64,000 nt of DNA, taken from positions 1-64,000 of the forward strand of contig NZ_FRAS01000008.1 of assembly GCF_900142395.1 (NCBI RefSeq). Reading direction: 5' to 3'. The notes under the pieces are model-generated. The model had not been told where the DNA came from, ran no database searches, and saw only the letters and a program-made list of their open reading frames with translations. The number at the start of each line of letters is the position of its first letter. Position 1 is the stretch's first letter. Of this stretch, positions 34,805 through 43,123 are shown one piece after another. This DNA is from Hymenobacter psychrotolerans DSM 18569 (GTDB taxonomy: Bacteria; Bacteroidota; Bacteroidia; Cytophagales; Hymenobacteraceae). Made by a program: the position numbers and the translations under genes.

Positions 34805-35815
34805 ATGCATCACCCCACCATCCTCGCCATCGAATCTTCCTGCGACGACACGTCAGCCGCCGTACTCGTGAACGGCGAAATCCGGGCCAACGTGGTGGCC
34901 ACGCAGCAAGTGCACGAACAATATGGCGGTGTGGTGCCCGAACTGGCCTCGCGCGCGCACCAGCAGCACCTGATTCCGGTAGTAGAAGCGGCCCTGCAGA
35001 AAGCCGGCGTTTCCCGCCAGGACCTCGACGCGGTGGCCTTCACCCAAGGGCCCGGCCTGCTGGGCTCGTTGCTGGTGGGCGGCATGTTCGCCAAAACCCT
35101 GGCCCTGGCCCTGGGCAAACCGCTGATTGCCGTCAACCACATGCGGGCCCACATTCTGGCGCACTTTATTGAAGAGCCCCGGCCCGCCTTTCCGTTTTTG
35201 TGCCTCACCGTTAGCGGCGGGCACACGCAGCTGGTGGTGGTGAAGTCGGCGCTGGAAATGGAGATTATCGGCCAGACCATTGATGACGCCGCCGGCGAGG
35301 CCTTCGACAAAACGGCCAAGCTGCTCGGCCTGCCGTATCCCGGTGGCCCGCACCTCGACAAGCTGGCCCGCACCGGCAACCCCACCCGTTTCCCGTTCCC
35401 GGTAGGCGCCATGCCCGGCTACGATTTCAGCTTCAGCGGCCTGAAAACCGCCGTGCTTTACTTCCTGAAAAAGGAAACGGCCCAGAATCCCGACTTCGTG
35501 CCGCAGAACCTCGCCGACCTCTGCGCCAGCATCCAGCACACCATCATCCAGACGCTGCTGCGCCAGTTGCGCCGCGCCGCCGCCGACAACGGCCTGACCC
35601 AGATTGCGCTGGCGGGCGGCGTAGCGGCCAACTCCGGTTTGCGCCAGGCCCTGCAGGATGAGGCCGCCGCGCAGGGCTGGCAGGTATTCATCCCGGCGTT
35701 TCAATACTGCACCGACAATGCCGGCATGGTGGCTAAAACCGCCGAGTTCCAGTACCAGGCTGGGGACTTTGCCACTCAGCTCATCAGCTCCGACCCGCGC
35801 CTCAAGCTGGTCTGA
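34805..35815 (+). CDS. tsaD: tRNA N6-threonylcarbamoyladenosine transferase subunit TsaD
   Basis: A 336-residue ASKHA-fold enzyme that transfers the threonylcarbamoyl group to A37 of ANN-decoding tRNAs. ESSCDDTS, the metal-binding NHMRAH with His112 and His116, SGGHTQL, the DDAAGEAFDK signature and AGGVAANSGLR are all present. Length is standard. ATG 34805 lies after a divergent 210-bp region shared with tamB. The partner genes tsaB and tsaE are not in the window. Confidence 0.97.
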   Translation: MHHPTILAIESSCDDTSAAVLVNGEIRANVVATQQVHEQYGGVVPELASRAHQQHLIPVVEAALQKAGVSRQDLDAVAFTQGPGLLGSLLVGGMFAKTLALALGKPLIAVNHMRAHILAHFIEEPRPAFPFLCLTVSGGHTQLVVVKSALEMEIIGQTIDDAAGEAFDKTAKLLGLPYPGGPHLDKLARTGNPTRFPFPVGAMPGYDFSFSGLKTAVLYFLKKETAQNPDFVPQNLADLCASIQHTIIQTLLRQLRRAAADNGLTQIALAGGVAANSGLRQALQDEAAAQGWQVFIPAFQYCTDNAGMVAKTAEFQYQAGDFATQLISSDPRLKLV

Positions 35816-35904
35816 AGCTGCTTATAGCGGAACAAGGACTGATTTTGCGTTATTTCGGGATGTAAACAGGCTGTACCCAACAGTTGCTTCCCTTTCACAT
35901 ACGC

Positions 35905-36519
35905 ATGCGCCACTTCTATTTACTCCTATTGCTGACGGGCCTGCTCGGTGGGTGCCGGGCGTTTGATCCAAAGCTGCTGGAGCCTACGGCCGGAACCTTG
36001 GCGCCGAAGTTGCCCACGGCCACACAAGCCGCCCAAACTGACTGGATAGTGCTGATAGGAGCGCCAGGGTTGGGCAGTGCCGGGCCGCGGGGCGGCTCCC
36101 GCGACGTAAATACCTTGTTTGAGCGGGAAGTGCGCGAAACGCTAACCGACCCCTACGGCACGCCCAACTGCTACCTGCTGCTCACGACCACCATCGTCAG
36201 CAACCGGGCGGGCCTGGGTTGGGCCGTGGCCTCAGGGGCTACTTTGGGTGGGCTGAATTTGCTGGGAATGCCGTTTTCTCGCTCTCGGATGGTGGTAGAC
36301 ACCAAGCTGGATGTACTGGACCGGCAGCGCCGGCTGGTGGGCTCTTACCGTGCCACTGCCGAAGCCAAGGCGCTGGGCAGCATTTTCAGTAGCACCAACT
36401 ACGGCACGCCGGGGCGCGTAGTCTATCTGCAGGCCGTACGGGCAGGGCTACTGCAGATCAAGCCGCAGCTACAGGCCGATATAACCCGGGTTCAGGCAGC
36501 ATTGCTGGCGGCTCGGTAG
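35905..36519 (+). CDS. hypothetical lipoprotein
   Basis: A 204-residue lipoprotein of unknown function. ATG 35905 gives MRHFYLLLLLTGLLGGC, a short signal peptide with lipobox LGGC. The mature part includes the Gly-rich GAPGLGSAGPRGGSRD, a hydrophobic stretch (GWAVASGATLGGLNLLG) and a polar C-terminal half. No family was recognised. It is between tsaD and smpB on the same strand, with 50-90 bp gaps, so it may share a transcript with smpB. Confidence 0.75.
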   Translation: MRHFYLLLLLTGLLGGCRAFDPKLLEPTAGTLAPKLPTATQAAQTDWIVLIGAPGLGSAGPRGGSRDVNTLFEREVRETLTDPYGTPNCYLLLTTTIVSNRAGLGWAVASGATLGGLNLLGMPFSRSRMVVDTKLDVLDRQRRLVGSYRATAEAKALGSIFSSTNYGTPGRVVYLQAVRAGLLQIKPQLQADITRVQAALLAAR

Positions 36520-36570
36520 TTTTCTTTCTCAGTCGGCTTCCCATGAAGCAGACTTTCTCTTACCTATTCC

Positions 36571-37044
36571 ATGGCTAAAGCCAAAGACGACGCGCCCAAG
36601 CGCATCAATATCCAAAACCGCCGCGCCAGCCACGAATACGTGTTTCTGGCCAAATACGACGCGGGCATCATGCTGCAGGGCACCGAAATCAAGAGCATCC
36701 GCGAGGGCAGTGTGCAGCTGCAGGACGGCTTCTGCACCTTCCACTCCGACGGCAGCCTGTGGCTCAACCAGGTAACTATTGCCAAGTACACCGAAGGCAC
36801 CTACAACAACCACGAGCCTATGCGGGCCCGCAAGCTGCTGCTCAACAAGCGCGAGTTGAAGCAGCTAGCCAACAAAAACCAGGAGCAAGGCCTCACCATC
36901 ATTCCGATTCGCATGTACGTGAGCGACCGGGGCTTTGCTAAGGTGGAAATTGCGCTGGGTAAAGGCAAAAAGCTTTTCGACAAGCGCGACGACCTGAAAG
37001 CCAAAGACCAGAAGCGCGAAATGGACCGTGCCCGGGATTATTAG
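36571..37044 (+). CDS. smpB: SsrA-binding protein SmpB
   Basis: A 157-residue RNA-binding protein that delivers tmRNA to stalled ribosomes in trans-translation. NRRASHEYVFLAKYDAGI, LQGTEIKSIREG and KRELKQL form the OB-fold core, and the basic C-terminal tail (KKLFDKRDDLKAKDQKREMDRA) is the one that enters the mRNA channel. Length and start (ATG 36571) are standard. The tmRNA gene itself is not seen in this window. Confidence 0.97.
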   Translation: MAKAKDDAPKRINIQNRRASHEYVFLAKYDAGIMLQGTEIKSIREGSVQLQDGFCTFHSDGSLWLNQVTIAKYTEGTYNNHEPMRARKLLLNKRELKQLANKNQEQGLTIIPIRMYVSDRGFAKVEIALGKGKKLFDKRDDLKAKDQKREMDRARDY

Positions 37045-37181
37045 AGTGAACGAGTGAATGAGTGGTTTTTTGCCGGATATTTGGCGGCTTGCGTATTAAG
37101 CAGGAGCTTCGCATTAGTGGAGAAGCACCAGTTTCAGCAGAAACCGCGCCTTCACTCATTCACTCATCTTCTCATTCACTC
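37044..37181. repeat. GAGTGAA/TTCACTC inverted and direct repeats before the NlpC gene
   Basis: GAGTGAACGAGTGAATGAGTG at 37044-37064 is made of three GAGTGAA-like copies. CACTCATTCACTC at 37153-37165 is complementary to its last 13 bases, and TTCACTC recurs up to 37180. The 90 bp in between has no gene. The unit could form a long hairpin in the leader of the peptidase gene or be a simple-sequence relic. Confidence 0.5.
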
Positions 37182-37184
37182 CCC

Positions 37185-37991
37185 GTGGAACACGGAATCT
37201 GCGCCCTGAGTGTCGTGCCGGTGCGCGCCGAGCCTACCGACAAGGCTGAAATTGTCACGCAGCTTATTTTCGGCGAGTGCTATTCCATTCAGCTCACCCA
37301 GGGCCAGTGGATACAGGTAAAAACGGCCGCCGACCAGTACGTGGGCTGGATGGATGTGAAGCAGCACACGCCCGTGAGCAGCGAGTACCTGGCGGCCTGG
37401 CAGGCGCAGGACCACCCGCGCACCCTCGATGTGGTGCAGATGGTGAGCTGCCCCAACACCCGGATTGCGGTGCAGATAGGCTCGCGGCTGCCGTTTTTTG
37501 ATGGCATGAACCTGCGGGTAGGGGAGCGGCAGTTTTTCTACAACGGCGCTGCCACCAACCCGCAGAACGGCCACGGCCCGCACGGCCCCGTAGACCAGCG
37601 GCTGCGGCTGCTCCAGAAAATGGCCCTCACCTACCTGAAAGCGCCCTACCTGTGGGGCGGCAAAAGCCTGTTCGGCATCGACTGCTCAGGCCTGATGCAG
37701 CAGCTCTACGGCCTGATTGGGGTGCAGCTCCCGCGCGACGCCCGCCAGCAGATCAACCTGGGCCAGACCGTGCATTTCGTGGCCCAGACCTTGCCCGGCG
37801 ACCTGGCCTTCTTCGATAACGCCGACGGCAACATTGTGCACGTGGGCCTGCTGCTCGAAGACCAGCAGATTCTGCACGCCAGTGGCGAAGTCCGTATCGA
37901 TCCGCTCGACCATAACGGCATCTTCAACCGCGAGCGGCAGAAATACACCCACAAGCTGCGCCTCATCAAGCGGATTCTGACCGAAGACTAA
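37185..37991 (+). CDS. NlpC/P60 family cell-wall peptidase
   Basis: A 268-residue C40 peptidase predicted to cut peptide bonds in peptidoglycan stems. It has an N-terminal SH3-like region (about 1-110) and a C-terminal NlpC/P60 domain with catalytic Cys167 (GIDCSGLMQQ) and His219 (NIVHVGLLL), preceded by YLWGGKS. No signal peptide is visible from GTG 37185. The frame remains open upstream to GTG 37062, but that part runs through the simple repeats and looks non-coding. The true start and the export route are uncertain. It may act on imported muropeptides in the cytoplasm. Confidence 0.88.
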   Translation: MEHGICALSVVPVRAEPTDKAEIVTQLIFGECYSIQLTQGQWIQVKTAADQYVGWMDVKQHTPVSSEYLAAWQAQDHPRTLDVVQMVSCPNTRIAVQIGSRLPFFDGMNLRVGERQFFYNGAATNPQNGHGPHGPVDQRLRLLQKMALTYLKAPYLWGGKSLFGIDCSGLMQQLYGLIGVQLPRDARQQINLGQTVHFVAQTLPGDLAFFDNADGNIVHVGLLLEDQQILHASGEVRIDPLDHNGIFNRERQKYTHKLRLIKRILTED

Positions 37992-38111
37992 GCCGGCCGG
38001 CTGCTATCGGTTAGCAACCCGCTACGGTCGGAAACTAAACTCCTGAGCTGTTGTTAATGCGCTTAGAATCATCTAGCTTTCGCTCAACCCGATGATTCTC
38101 TCCAAGCGCGT

Positions 38112-38609
38112 ATGGATCAAAAAGTCTTAGTCCTCAACGGCGATTATACCGCCATAACGCTGTGCAGTGTGCAGAAGGCCTTCGTGCTGCTGTTTCTCGA
38201 TAAGGCCGAGATGATAGCCCGCTCGGAAAACGGGGTTCTGCGCACGGTAAGCACCACGTATCCCAAGCCCAGCATCATTCGGTTGCAGCGCTACGTGCGC
38301 GTGCCCTACAAAGGCATTGCCCTGAGCCGCCACAACATCATGAAGCGGGACCATTTCGAGTGCCAGTATTGCGGCTCCACCAAAAACCTGACCCTGGACC
38401 ACGTGCTGCCCCGCTCCCGTGGCGGCGACAGCAGCTGGGGCAACCTGCTCACGGCCTGCGCCCGCTGCAACCACGCCAAAGGGCACCGCACCCCCCAGGA
38501 AGCCGGCCTCACGATAAGACAACACCCCAAAAAGCCCACCTTATCGGGTTTCCTGAAGCTGAGTGCCGGTACTATAGATCAGAACTGGCACGCCTATCTT
38601 AACCACTAA
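38112..38609 (+). CDS. HNH endonuclease
   Basis: A 165-residue HNH nuclease. The HNH domain (about 80-125) has a structural zinc site CQYC...CARC and the catalytic LDHVLPRSRGG with His-Asn-His. The N-terminal part (VLVLNGDYTAITLCSVQKAF) is the conserved segment of a stand-alone HNH family widespread in Bacteroidota and Cyanobacteria, whose biological role is unclear. No recombinase or phage genes surround it. ATG 38112 is the first start. Confidence 0.92.
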   Translation: MDQKVLVLNGDYTAITLCSVQKAFVLLFLDKAEMIARSENGVLRTVSTTYPKPSIIRLQRYVRVPYKGIALSRHNIMKRDHFECQYCGSTKNLTLDHVLPRSRGGDSSWGNLLTACARCNHAKGHRTPQEAGLTIRQHPKKPTLSGFLKLSAGTIDQNWHAYLNH

Positions 38610-38673
38610 CGCCGGGAGCTACTGCTTACCGGCTTTTTTACGGCCTGTCTGCAGGGTAGTACCACCCATCTGA

Positions 38674-38719
38674 CGCACCAAAAAGCCTCCTCTGCCAGCA
38701 GAGGAGGCTTTTTGGTGCG
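38674..38719. terminator. bidirectional palindromic terminator
   Basis: Perfect 22-bp arms (CGCACCAAAAAGCCTCCTCT and complement) around a 2-nt loop, with A/T runs on both sides, between the converging HNH and hydrolase genes. Confidence 0.85.
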
Positions 38720-38738
38720 CTAAAAGAACAGAATCAGG

Positions 38739-39602
38739 CTAGCTGTTCTCGCCGCTGCGTACGGTGCCGCCAGTGGCAAACTCAATCAGGTCACGGTTGA
38801 GTTTGTCCTTTTCGGTGATGAAGAGGCCGTGCGGGGCGCCGTCGTAGGTGATGTAGGTGGCGTGCTGCAGGTGCTGGCTCATCCGGTCGCCGCTGTTCTT
38901 GATGGGCACCGTCTTATCGTCTTCTCCATGAATCACGAGGGCCGGCACCTGAATGCCTTCCAGGTCGCGGCGGAAGTCGGTTTCGGCAAAAGCGTGGCCG
39001 CACGCTACCGTAGCCTGGTGCGAGCCCAGCGACGCCATACCGAACGACCAGTCGAGCACTCCCTTGCTGACGGGGTTGCTGAGCGGGCCTTCGCCGTAGA
39101 ATTGCTTGCCGAAAGTCTGCAGGAAATCGAACCGGTCTTTGGCAATGTTTTTCTGGATGTCGTCGAACGTCGACTTGTCCACGCCGTCAGGGTTGTCGTC
39201 GGTTTTGAGTAGATAGGGCGTTACGGCCGACACGAACACTACCTTGGCCACGCGGGCTCCGCCGTGGCGGCTCATGTAGCGGGCCACTTCGCCGCCGCCC
39301 ATCGAGAAGCCTACCAGCGTCACGTTTTGCAGATCCAGCGTGTCGAGCACCGCTTTCAGGTCGTCGGCCAGTGTGTCGTAGTCGTAGCCTTCAAACGGTT
39401 TCGACGAATTGCCGAATCCGCGCCGGGTGTAGGCCACCACGCGCAGGCCGTGCTTCGGCAACTCGCCCAACTGGTAGGTCCAAGCCTCGTGGCTCTGGGG
39501 CCAGCCATGAATGAGCACGACCGGCGCGCCCTGGCCCTGGTCGGTATAGTGCAGTTTGATGTCTTGGCCGTTGGCGTCCTGGCCGGCTTTGATGTAGCTC
39601 AT
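38739..39602 (-). CDS. alpha/beta hydrolase, haloperoxidase-like
   Basis: A 287-residue alpha/beta hydrolase resembling cofactor-free haloperoxidases and esterases (non-haem chloroperoxidase type). HGWPQSHEAW gives the oxyanion loop, GFSMGGGE the nucleophile Ser, HGEDDKTVP the Asp and APHGLF the His. The YTRRGFGNSSKP motif and the short cap match the group. The natural reaction is unknown; peroxidase activity is often incidental to ester hydrolysis. It is a single gene with ATG 39602. Confidence 0.9.
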   Translation of the reverse strand: MSYIKAGQDANGQDIKLHYTDQGQGAPVVLIHGWPQSHEAWTYQLGELPKHGLRVVAYTRRGFGNSSKPFEGYDYDTLADDLKAVLDTLDLQNVTLVGFSMGGGEVARYMSRHGGARVAKVVFVSAVTPYLLKTDDNPDGVDKSTFDDIQKNIAKDRFDFLQTFGKQFYGEGPLSNPVSKGVLDWSFGMASLGSHQATVACGHAFAETDFRRDLEGIQVPALVIHGEDDKTVPIKNSGDRMSQHLQHATYITYDGAPHGLFITEKDKLNRDLIEFATGGTVRSGENS

Positions 39603-39719
39603 CTGGGAAAAATTAGTAGAAGTATGGAATCGAACAGCTGAGCTTTACGTCGGCTGGCTGGTGATGGCACAGGAAGCACAATATCCTGTACGACGCAGCA
39701 AATTCCCTTTCTTTGGGGC

Positions 39720-40985
39720 ATGAGCTTCTTACCTTTTCTGCGGCTGGGGCCCGTCGGTGCCGCCGCTCTGCTGTGCAGCGGCCTGCTGACTGCCTGCCAG
39801 TCCAACTCTGATTCCGGCACCGCGGCCCAGACCACCGGCCAGCAGCCGGCCACTACCCAGTCCGCCGCCCACCTCACCGACTCGCCGGGCACGTGGTACC
39901 GCCAGTACCGGGGTGTGCTGCCCGGCACCTCCGACAGCATCACGCTGCAGCTGCAGGCCTGGCCCAGCAACGCCTCCGACAGCGAATCGACGGGGCTGGT
40001 GGCCTCCTACGCCGGTTCTGATGGCCATACCTTTGAGCTGTACAGCGAAGTCAGCTCCTCGCCCGACAGCATCAACCTGGTTGACAGCACGCCCGAGCAC
40101 GCCGGCCCCGATTATGCCAACAGCATCAAGTGGCAGCTGAAGCTGCACGGCAATGAGCTGCTGGGAACTGTGGGCGGCCGGCCTGTGCGGCTGCGCATGG
40201 TGCAGCCGGCCGGCAGTCTCCGGCTGGCTTCTCGCTACTTCATCGATTCGGTGGCGGCTTTCCCCGACGTGGCCCGCACGCCCTATGCCCACCGGCGCCT
40301 GCTGGCTGTGCTGCCCACGGGCGGCGCATCGGCCACGGCGCAGGCCACCTTGCGCGACAATCTGCTGCGCGGCCTCAACGACGATACCCTCGGCACGAAG
40401 CCCGTGCTGCCGCTGGAGGAAATGTGGCGCCAGCAGCAGCAGCGCTACCTTACCGACTACCGGCAGGACGCCGCCGCCAGCAAGCCCGCGCCCGGCGACA
40501 CAACCTCGCCGGAGTTTGGCATCGGGCTGCGCTACGATGAGCAGCAGCTCATGCACGTGCTCTGGAACCAGGCGCCGCTGCTCAGCATCGGGTACTACAA
40601 CTACAGCTACACCGGCGGGGCCCACGGCAACTACGGCACCATCGTCGCCACTTTCGATACCCGCACCGGCCGCCGCCTCCGCTACGACGACATATTCCGG
40701 GCCGGCACCAAAACGCAGCTCGTTGCCCTGCTTGATCAGGCGGCCCGCCGCACCTTCCGGCTGGCACCCAGCACCCCACTCGACCAAGTGCTGTTTGTGA
40801 AGCAGTTGCCGGCCACCCGCAACGTGTTCCTGACCACCGGCGGCGCCACCTTCGTGTATACTCCCTACGAAATAGCCTCCTATGCGCAGGGCGAAATCCG
40901 CTTGTTTGTGCCGCTGTCGGAGCTGCGGCCGTTGCTGAAGCCTGGCCTGCCAATACCGGGCGGGGGAGAAGTGACGCGGCCCTGA
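39720..40985 (+). CDS. DUF4163/DUF3298 domain lipoprotein
   Basis: A 421-residue exported lipoprotein. The signal peptide ends at the lipobox LTAC (Cys about 26), and a Gln/Thr/Ser-rich linker follows. The C-terminal half contains the DUF4163/DUF3298 (PdaC/RsiV-like) fold with NYSYTGGAHGNYG, followed by the FDTRTGRRLRYDDIF motif. Related domains occur in secreted peptidoglycan-interacting or anti-sigma proteins, but function here is unknown. ATG 39720 is preceded by TTCTTTG, a weak -7-like box. Confidence 0.85.
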   Translation: MSFLPFLRLGPVGAAALLCSGLLTACQSNSDSGTAAQTTGQQPATTQSAAHLTDSPGTWYRQYRGVLPGTSDSITLQLQAWPSNASDSESTGLVASYAGSDGHTFELYSEVSSSPDSINLVDSTPEHAGPDYANSIKWQLKLHGNELLGTVGGRPVRLRMVQPAGSLRLASRYFIDSVAAFPDVARTPYAHRRLLAVLPTGGASATAQATLRDNLLRGLNDDTLGTKPVLPLEEMWRQQQQRYLTDYRQDAAASKPAPGDTTSPEFGIGLRYDEQQLMHVLWNQAPLLSIGYYNYSYTGGAHGNYGTIVATFDTRTGRRLRYDDIFRAGTKTQLVALLDQAARRTFRLAPSTPLDQVLFVKQLPATRNVFLTTGGATFVYTPYEIASYAQGEIRLFVPLSELRPLLKPGLPIPGGGEVTRP

Positions 40986-40991
40986 GCTGAC

Positions 40992-41081
40992 GTACAATGG
41001 GCGCCCCATCCCGCAGCAGGTGCCGGGAGCGGCGTTTATTCGTCTCGTTTGGCTGCATGTCTGTGGCGGCGCCTCTTGTAC
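40992..41081. repeat. inverted repeat, 14-bp arms
   Basis: GTACAATGGGCGCC at 40992-41005 and GGCGCCTCTTGTAC at 41068-41081 pair at 12 of 14 positions across a 62-nt loop. It lies between the DUF3298 gene and the desaturase and may be a transcript end or an imperfect extragenic element. No T-run follows. Confidence 0.35.
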
Positions 41082-41131
41082 ATAATCAAGGCGTATGGCA
41101 CTAATTGCCATTGGGCTGCCTTTAGAAGCAG

Positions 41132-41139
41132 TATATTTA
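41132..41139 (+). promoter_or_regulatory. -7 promoter box TATATTTA
   Basis: A near match to TAnnTTTG, 25 bp upstream of the desaturase ATG, with TTGG 17 bp before it. Confidence 0.4.
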
Positions 41140-41164
41140 CTCGAATTTCCCTTAACCGTTTTTC

Positions 41165-42229
41165 ATGCACGCACCCAAATTCGCGGCCTCGCGCTCTTTT
41201 CACCAGGAGCTGAAGCGCCGCACCAACGCTTACTTTCAGGAAGCCGGCAAGGCTACCACCGGCGACACCAGCCTGTTCGTGAAGGCCATCATCCTGACGG
41301 TTGCCTTCGTGGCCGTGTACGTGCACCTCGTGTTCCTGACGCCGCCTACCTGGCTGGCCCTGGCCGAATGCGCCCTGCTGGGCTTCGTCGGCTCGGCCAT
41401 CGGCTTCAACGTGATGCACGACGGTGCCCACGGCTCGTTCAGCAAAAAGCGTTGGGTCAATCAGTTTGCGTCGTTCACGCTGAACGTGCTGGGCGGCAGC
41501 AGCTTTATGTGGAACGTGAAGCACAACCTGATCCATCACATGTACACCAACGTAGATGGTATCGACGACGACTTGGACGCGCAGCCTTGGCTTCGCCTGA
41601 GCTCCACGCAGCCGCGCCACCGTTTTCATCGGTTTCAGCACCTGTATTTTTGGTTCTTCTACGCGCTGCTGTTCATTGCCTGGGTGTTCTTCATGGACTA
41701 CCAGAAGTATTTCAAAGGCAAGGTAGGGGAGATGCCCATCAAGAAAATGACGGCCACCGACCAGGGCGTATTCTGGGGCTTCAAGGCACTGCACCTGTTC
41801 CTGTTCGTGGGCCTGCCTATCTACACTACCGGCTTCGTGGCCTGGCTGGTTGGCTTCATGGTGTTCACGACAGTGGTAGGCCTCACGATGAGCATCGTGT
41901 TCCAGCTGGCGCATACCGTAGAGCACACGGCCTTCCCGATGCCCGATGAAATCACCAACAAGCTGGAAGACGAGTGGGCCATCCACCAGATCAAAACCAC
42001 CGCCAACTTCGCCACCGACAGCAAAGTCATTAGCTGGCTGGTAGGCGGCCTCAACTTCCAGGTGGAGCACCACTTGTTCCCCACCATCTCGCACGTGCAC
42101 TATCCGGCCCTGAACAAAATCATCCGGCAGGCCTGCCAGGAGTTCGGCGTCGAGTACAACGAGTACCCCAAGATGCGCTATGCCGTAGCCTCCCACGTAG
42201 CCCACCTGCGCGAATTGGGGCGGGCGTAG
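41165..42229 (+). CDS. membrane fatty acid desaturase
   Basis: A 354-residue membrane di-iron desaturase. The three His boxes are HDGAH (about 90), HNLIHH (about 120) and QVEHH (about 300), with membrane helices before the first and between the second and third. QVEHH in the third box is typical of front-end or acyl-lipid desaturases, which introduce a double bond nearer to the carboxyl end. There is no cytochrome b5 domain, so a separate electron donor is needed. It probably adjusts membrane fluidity, as expected in environmental Hymenobacter-like bacteria. ATG 41165 is clear, and a terminator follows. Confidence 0.93.
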   Translation: MHAPKFAASRSFHQELKRRTNAYFQEAGKATTGDTSLFVKAIILTVAFVAVYVHLVFLTPPTWLALAECALLGFVGSAIGFNVMHDGAHGSFSKKRWVNQFASFTLNVLGGSSFMWNVKHNLIHHMYTNVDGIDDDLDAQPWLRLSSTQPRHRFHRFQHLYFWFFYALLFIAWVFFMDYQKYFKGKVGEMPIKKMTATDQGVFWGFKALHLFLFVGLPIYTTGFVAWLVGFMVFTTVVGLTMSIVFQLAHTVEHTAFPMPDEITNKLEDEWAIHQIKTTANFATDSKVISWLVGGLNFQVEHHLFPTISHVHYPALNKIIRQACQEFGVEYNEYPKMRYAVASHVAHLRELGRA

Positions 42230-42247
42230 AAAACCATCCTTATGTTG

Positions 42248-42279
42248 AAAAGGCCTCACGTTGCAGTGAGGCCTTTTTT
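42248..42279 (+). terminator. rho-independent terminator
   Basis: AAAAGGCCTCAC and GTGAGGCCTTTTTT form a 12-bp stem with loop GTTGCA, 19 bp after the desaturase stop. Confidence 0.85.
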
Positions 42280-42342
42280 ATTGTCGATTATTATTGTATT
42301 TCAAGGTACACTTAATAATATCTATTGTATTTTGAAAATGCG

Positions 42343-42930
42343 CTAAATGTAAATTCTTGGGAGTTCTGGTTCATATAAGTTATTATTTGTATATGCAATT
42401 GTGTCTACTAAGTCATTCTTGTCGAATCCAGTAAAGCATAGTATTTCAATTCTATGTAATACAAAATCATTATCAGTTTTTTTGAAAGAAACTACCAGTT
42501 CCGCGTCGCCACCAAACTCTAATTCATTACTTCCAAATCTGTTTTCATCAATCCTGCTTACAAACTGATAAAGTTTATTCAACGCATTGTGACGTGCATT
42601 ACTGTGTAGATCTTTACTATATTCTTCCTCGAAAGAAATATCTTCATTCTCATCTTTATCAATATTAACTCTGTAATAAAATAAGTCATCTGCGTAGCGC
42701 ATAACAGGAACGTCATTGATTTTAATTGAATATACATCCCATAAAGCAATATGACACCAATCACATGTTATGTCTGATTCTAATAAAGAAGAAGCCAGAT
42801 CTTCAGCCTGACTAAACTCACTCATGTTACTCGTTATTGAGTCTAACGTATCGTAGTAGTACGAAACTTGAGGAAATTGCTTTCCTTCACCGCAGTTGCG
42901 GCATCTCATTTTATATTCGATAGAATACAT
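42343..42930 (-). CDS. hypothetical AT-rich protein with CxxC pairs
   Basis: A 195-residue acidic soluble protein of unknown function. CRNCGEGK at residues 10-17 and CDWCH about 50 residues later form two CxxC knuckles, compatible with one zinc site. The rest is rich in Asp, Asn, Glu and Tyr. The gene is strikingly AT-rich compared with the desaturase and rpsA genes beside it, which suggests recent transfer. The ATG at 42930 or at 42909 (directly before the first CxxC) may be the start. Confidence 0.7.
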   Translation of the reverse strand: MYSIEYKMRCRNCGEGKQFPQVSYYYDTLDSITSNMSEFSQAEDLASSLLESDITCDWCHIALWDVYSIKINDVPVMRYADDLFYYRVNIDKDENEDISFEEEYSKDLHSNARHNALNKLYQFVSRIDENRFGSNELEFGGDAELVVSFKKTDNDFVLHRIEILCFTGFDKNDLVDTIAYTNNNLYEPELPRIYI

Positions 42931-43003
42931 ATAGTTATTTGCCTTGCAAAAAGTGGAATTTAGAGTGAGTCAGTTCAAAGCTAATAAATCTCCCCAAACT
43001 CCG

Positions 43004-43011
43004 TATCTTTG
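43004..43011 (+). promoter_or_regulatory. -7 promoter box TATCTTTG of rpsA
   Basis: An exact TAnnTTTG match. It would give a ~110-nt GC-rich 5' leader for rpsA, with room for hairpins such as those around GGCCCCGCC / CGGGGC. Confidence 0.65.
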
Positions 43012-43123
43012 CGGCCCCGCCAGGGTGGCGAGGCCGGCGCTTCGGGGCTGTGTATCAAACAAAAACGCGTTCCGGAGGCGGGCCCTGCGCCGGACGTGTA
43101 TACGAGGGCCACTGCAATACAAC

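Noticed and set aside
37181-37197. Palindrome CCGTGGAACACGG as a parS site
   Set aside because: It lacks the TGTT..AACA arrangement and overlaps the NlpC/P60 start codon; a chance palindrome is more likely.
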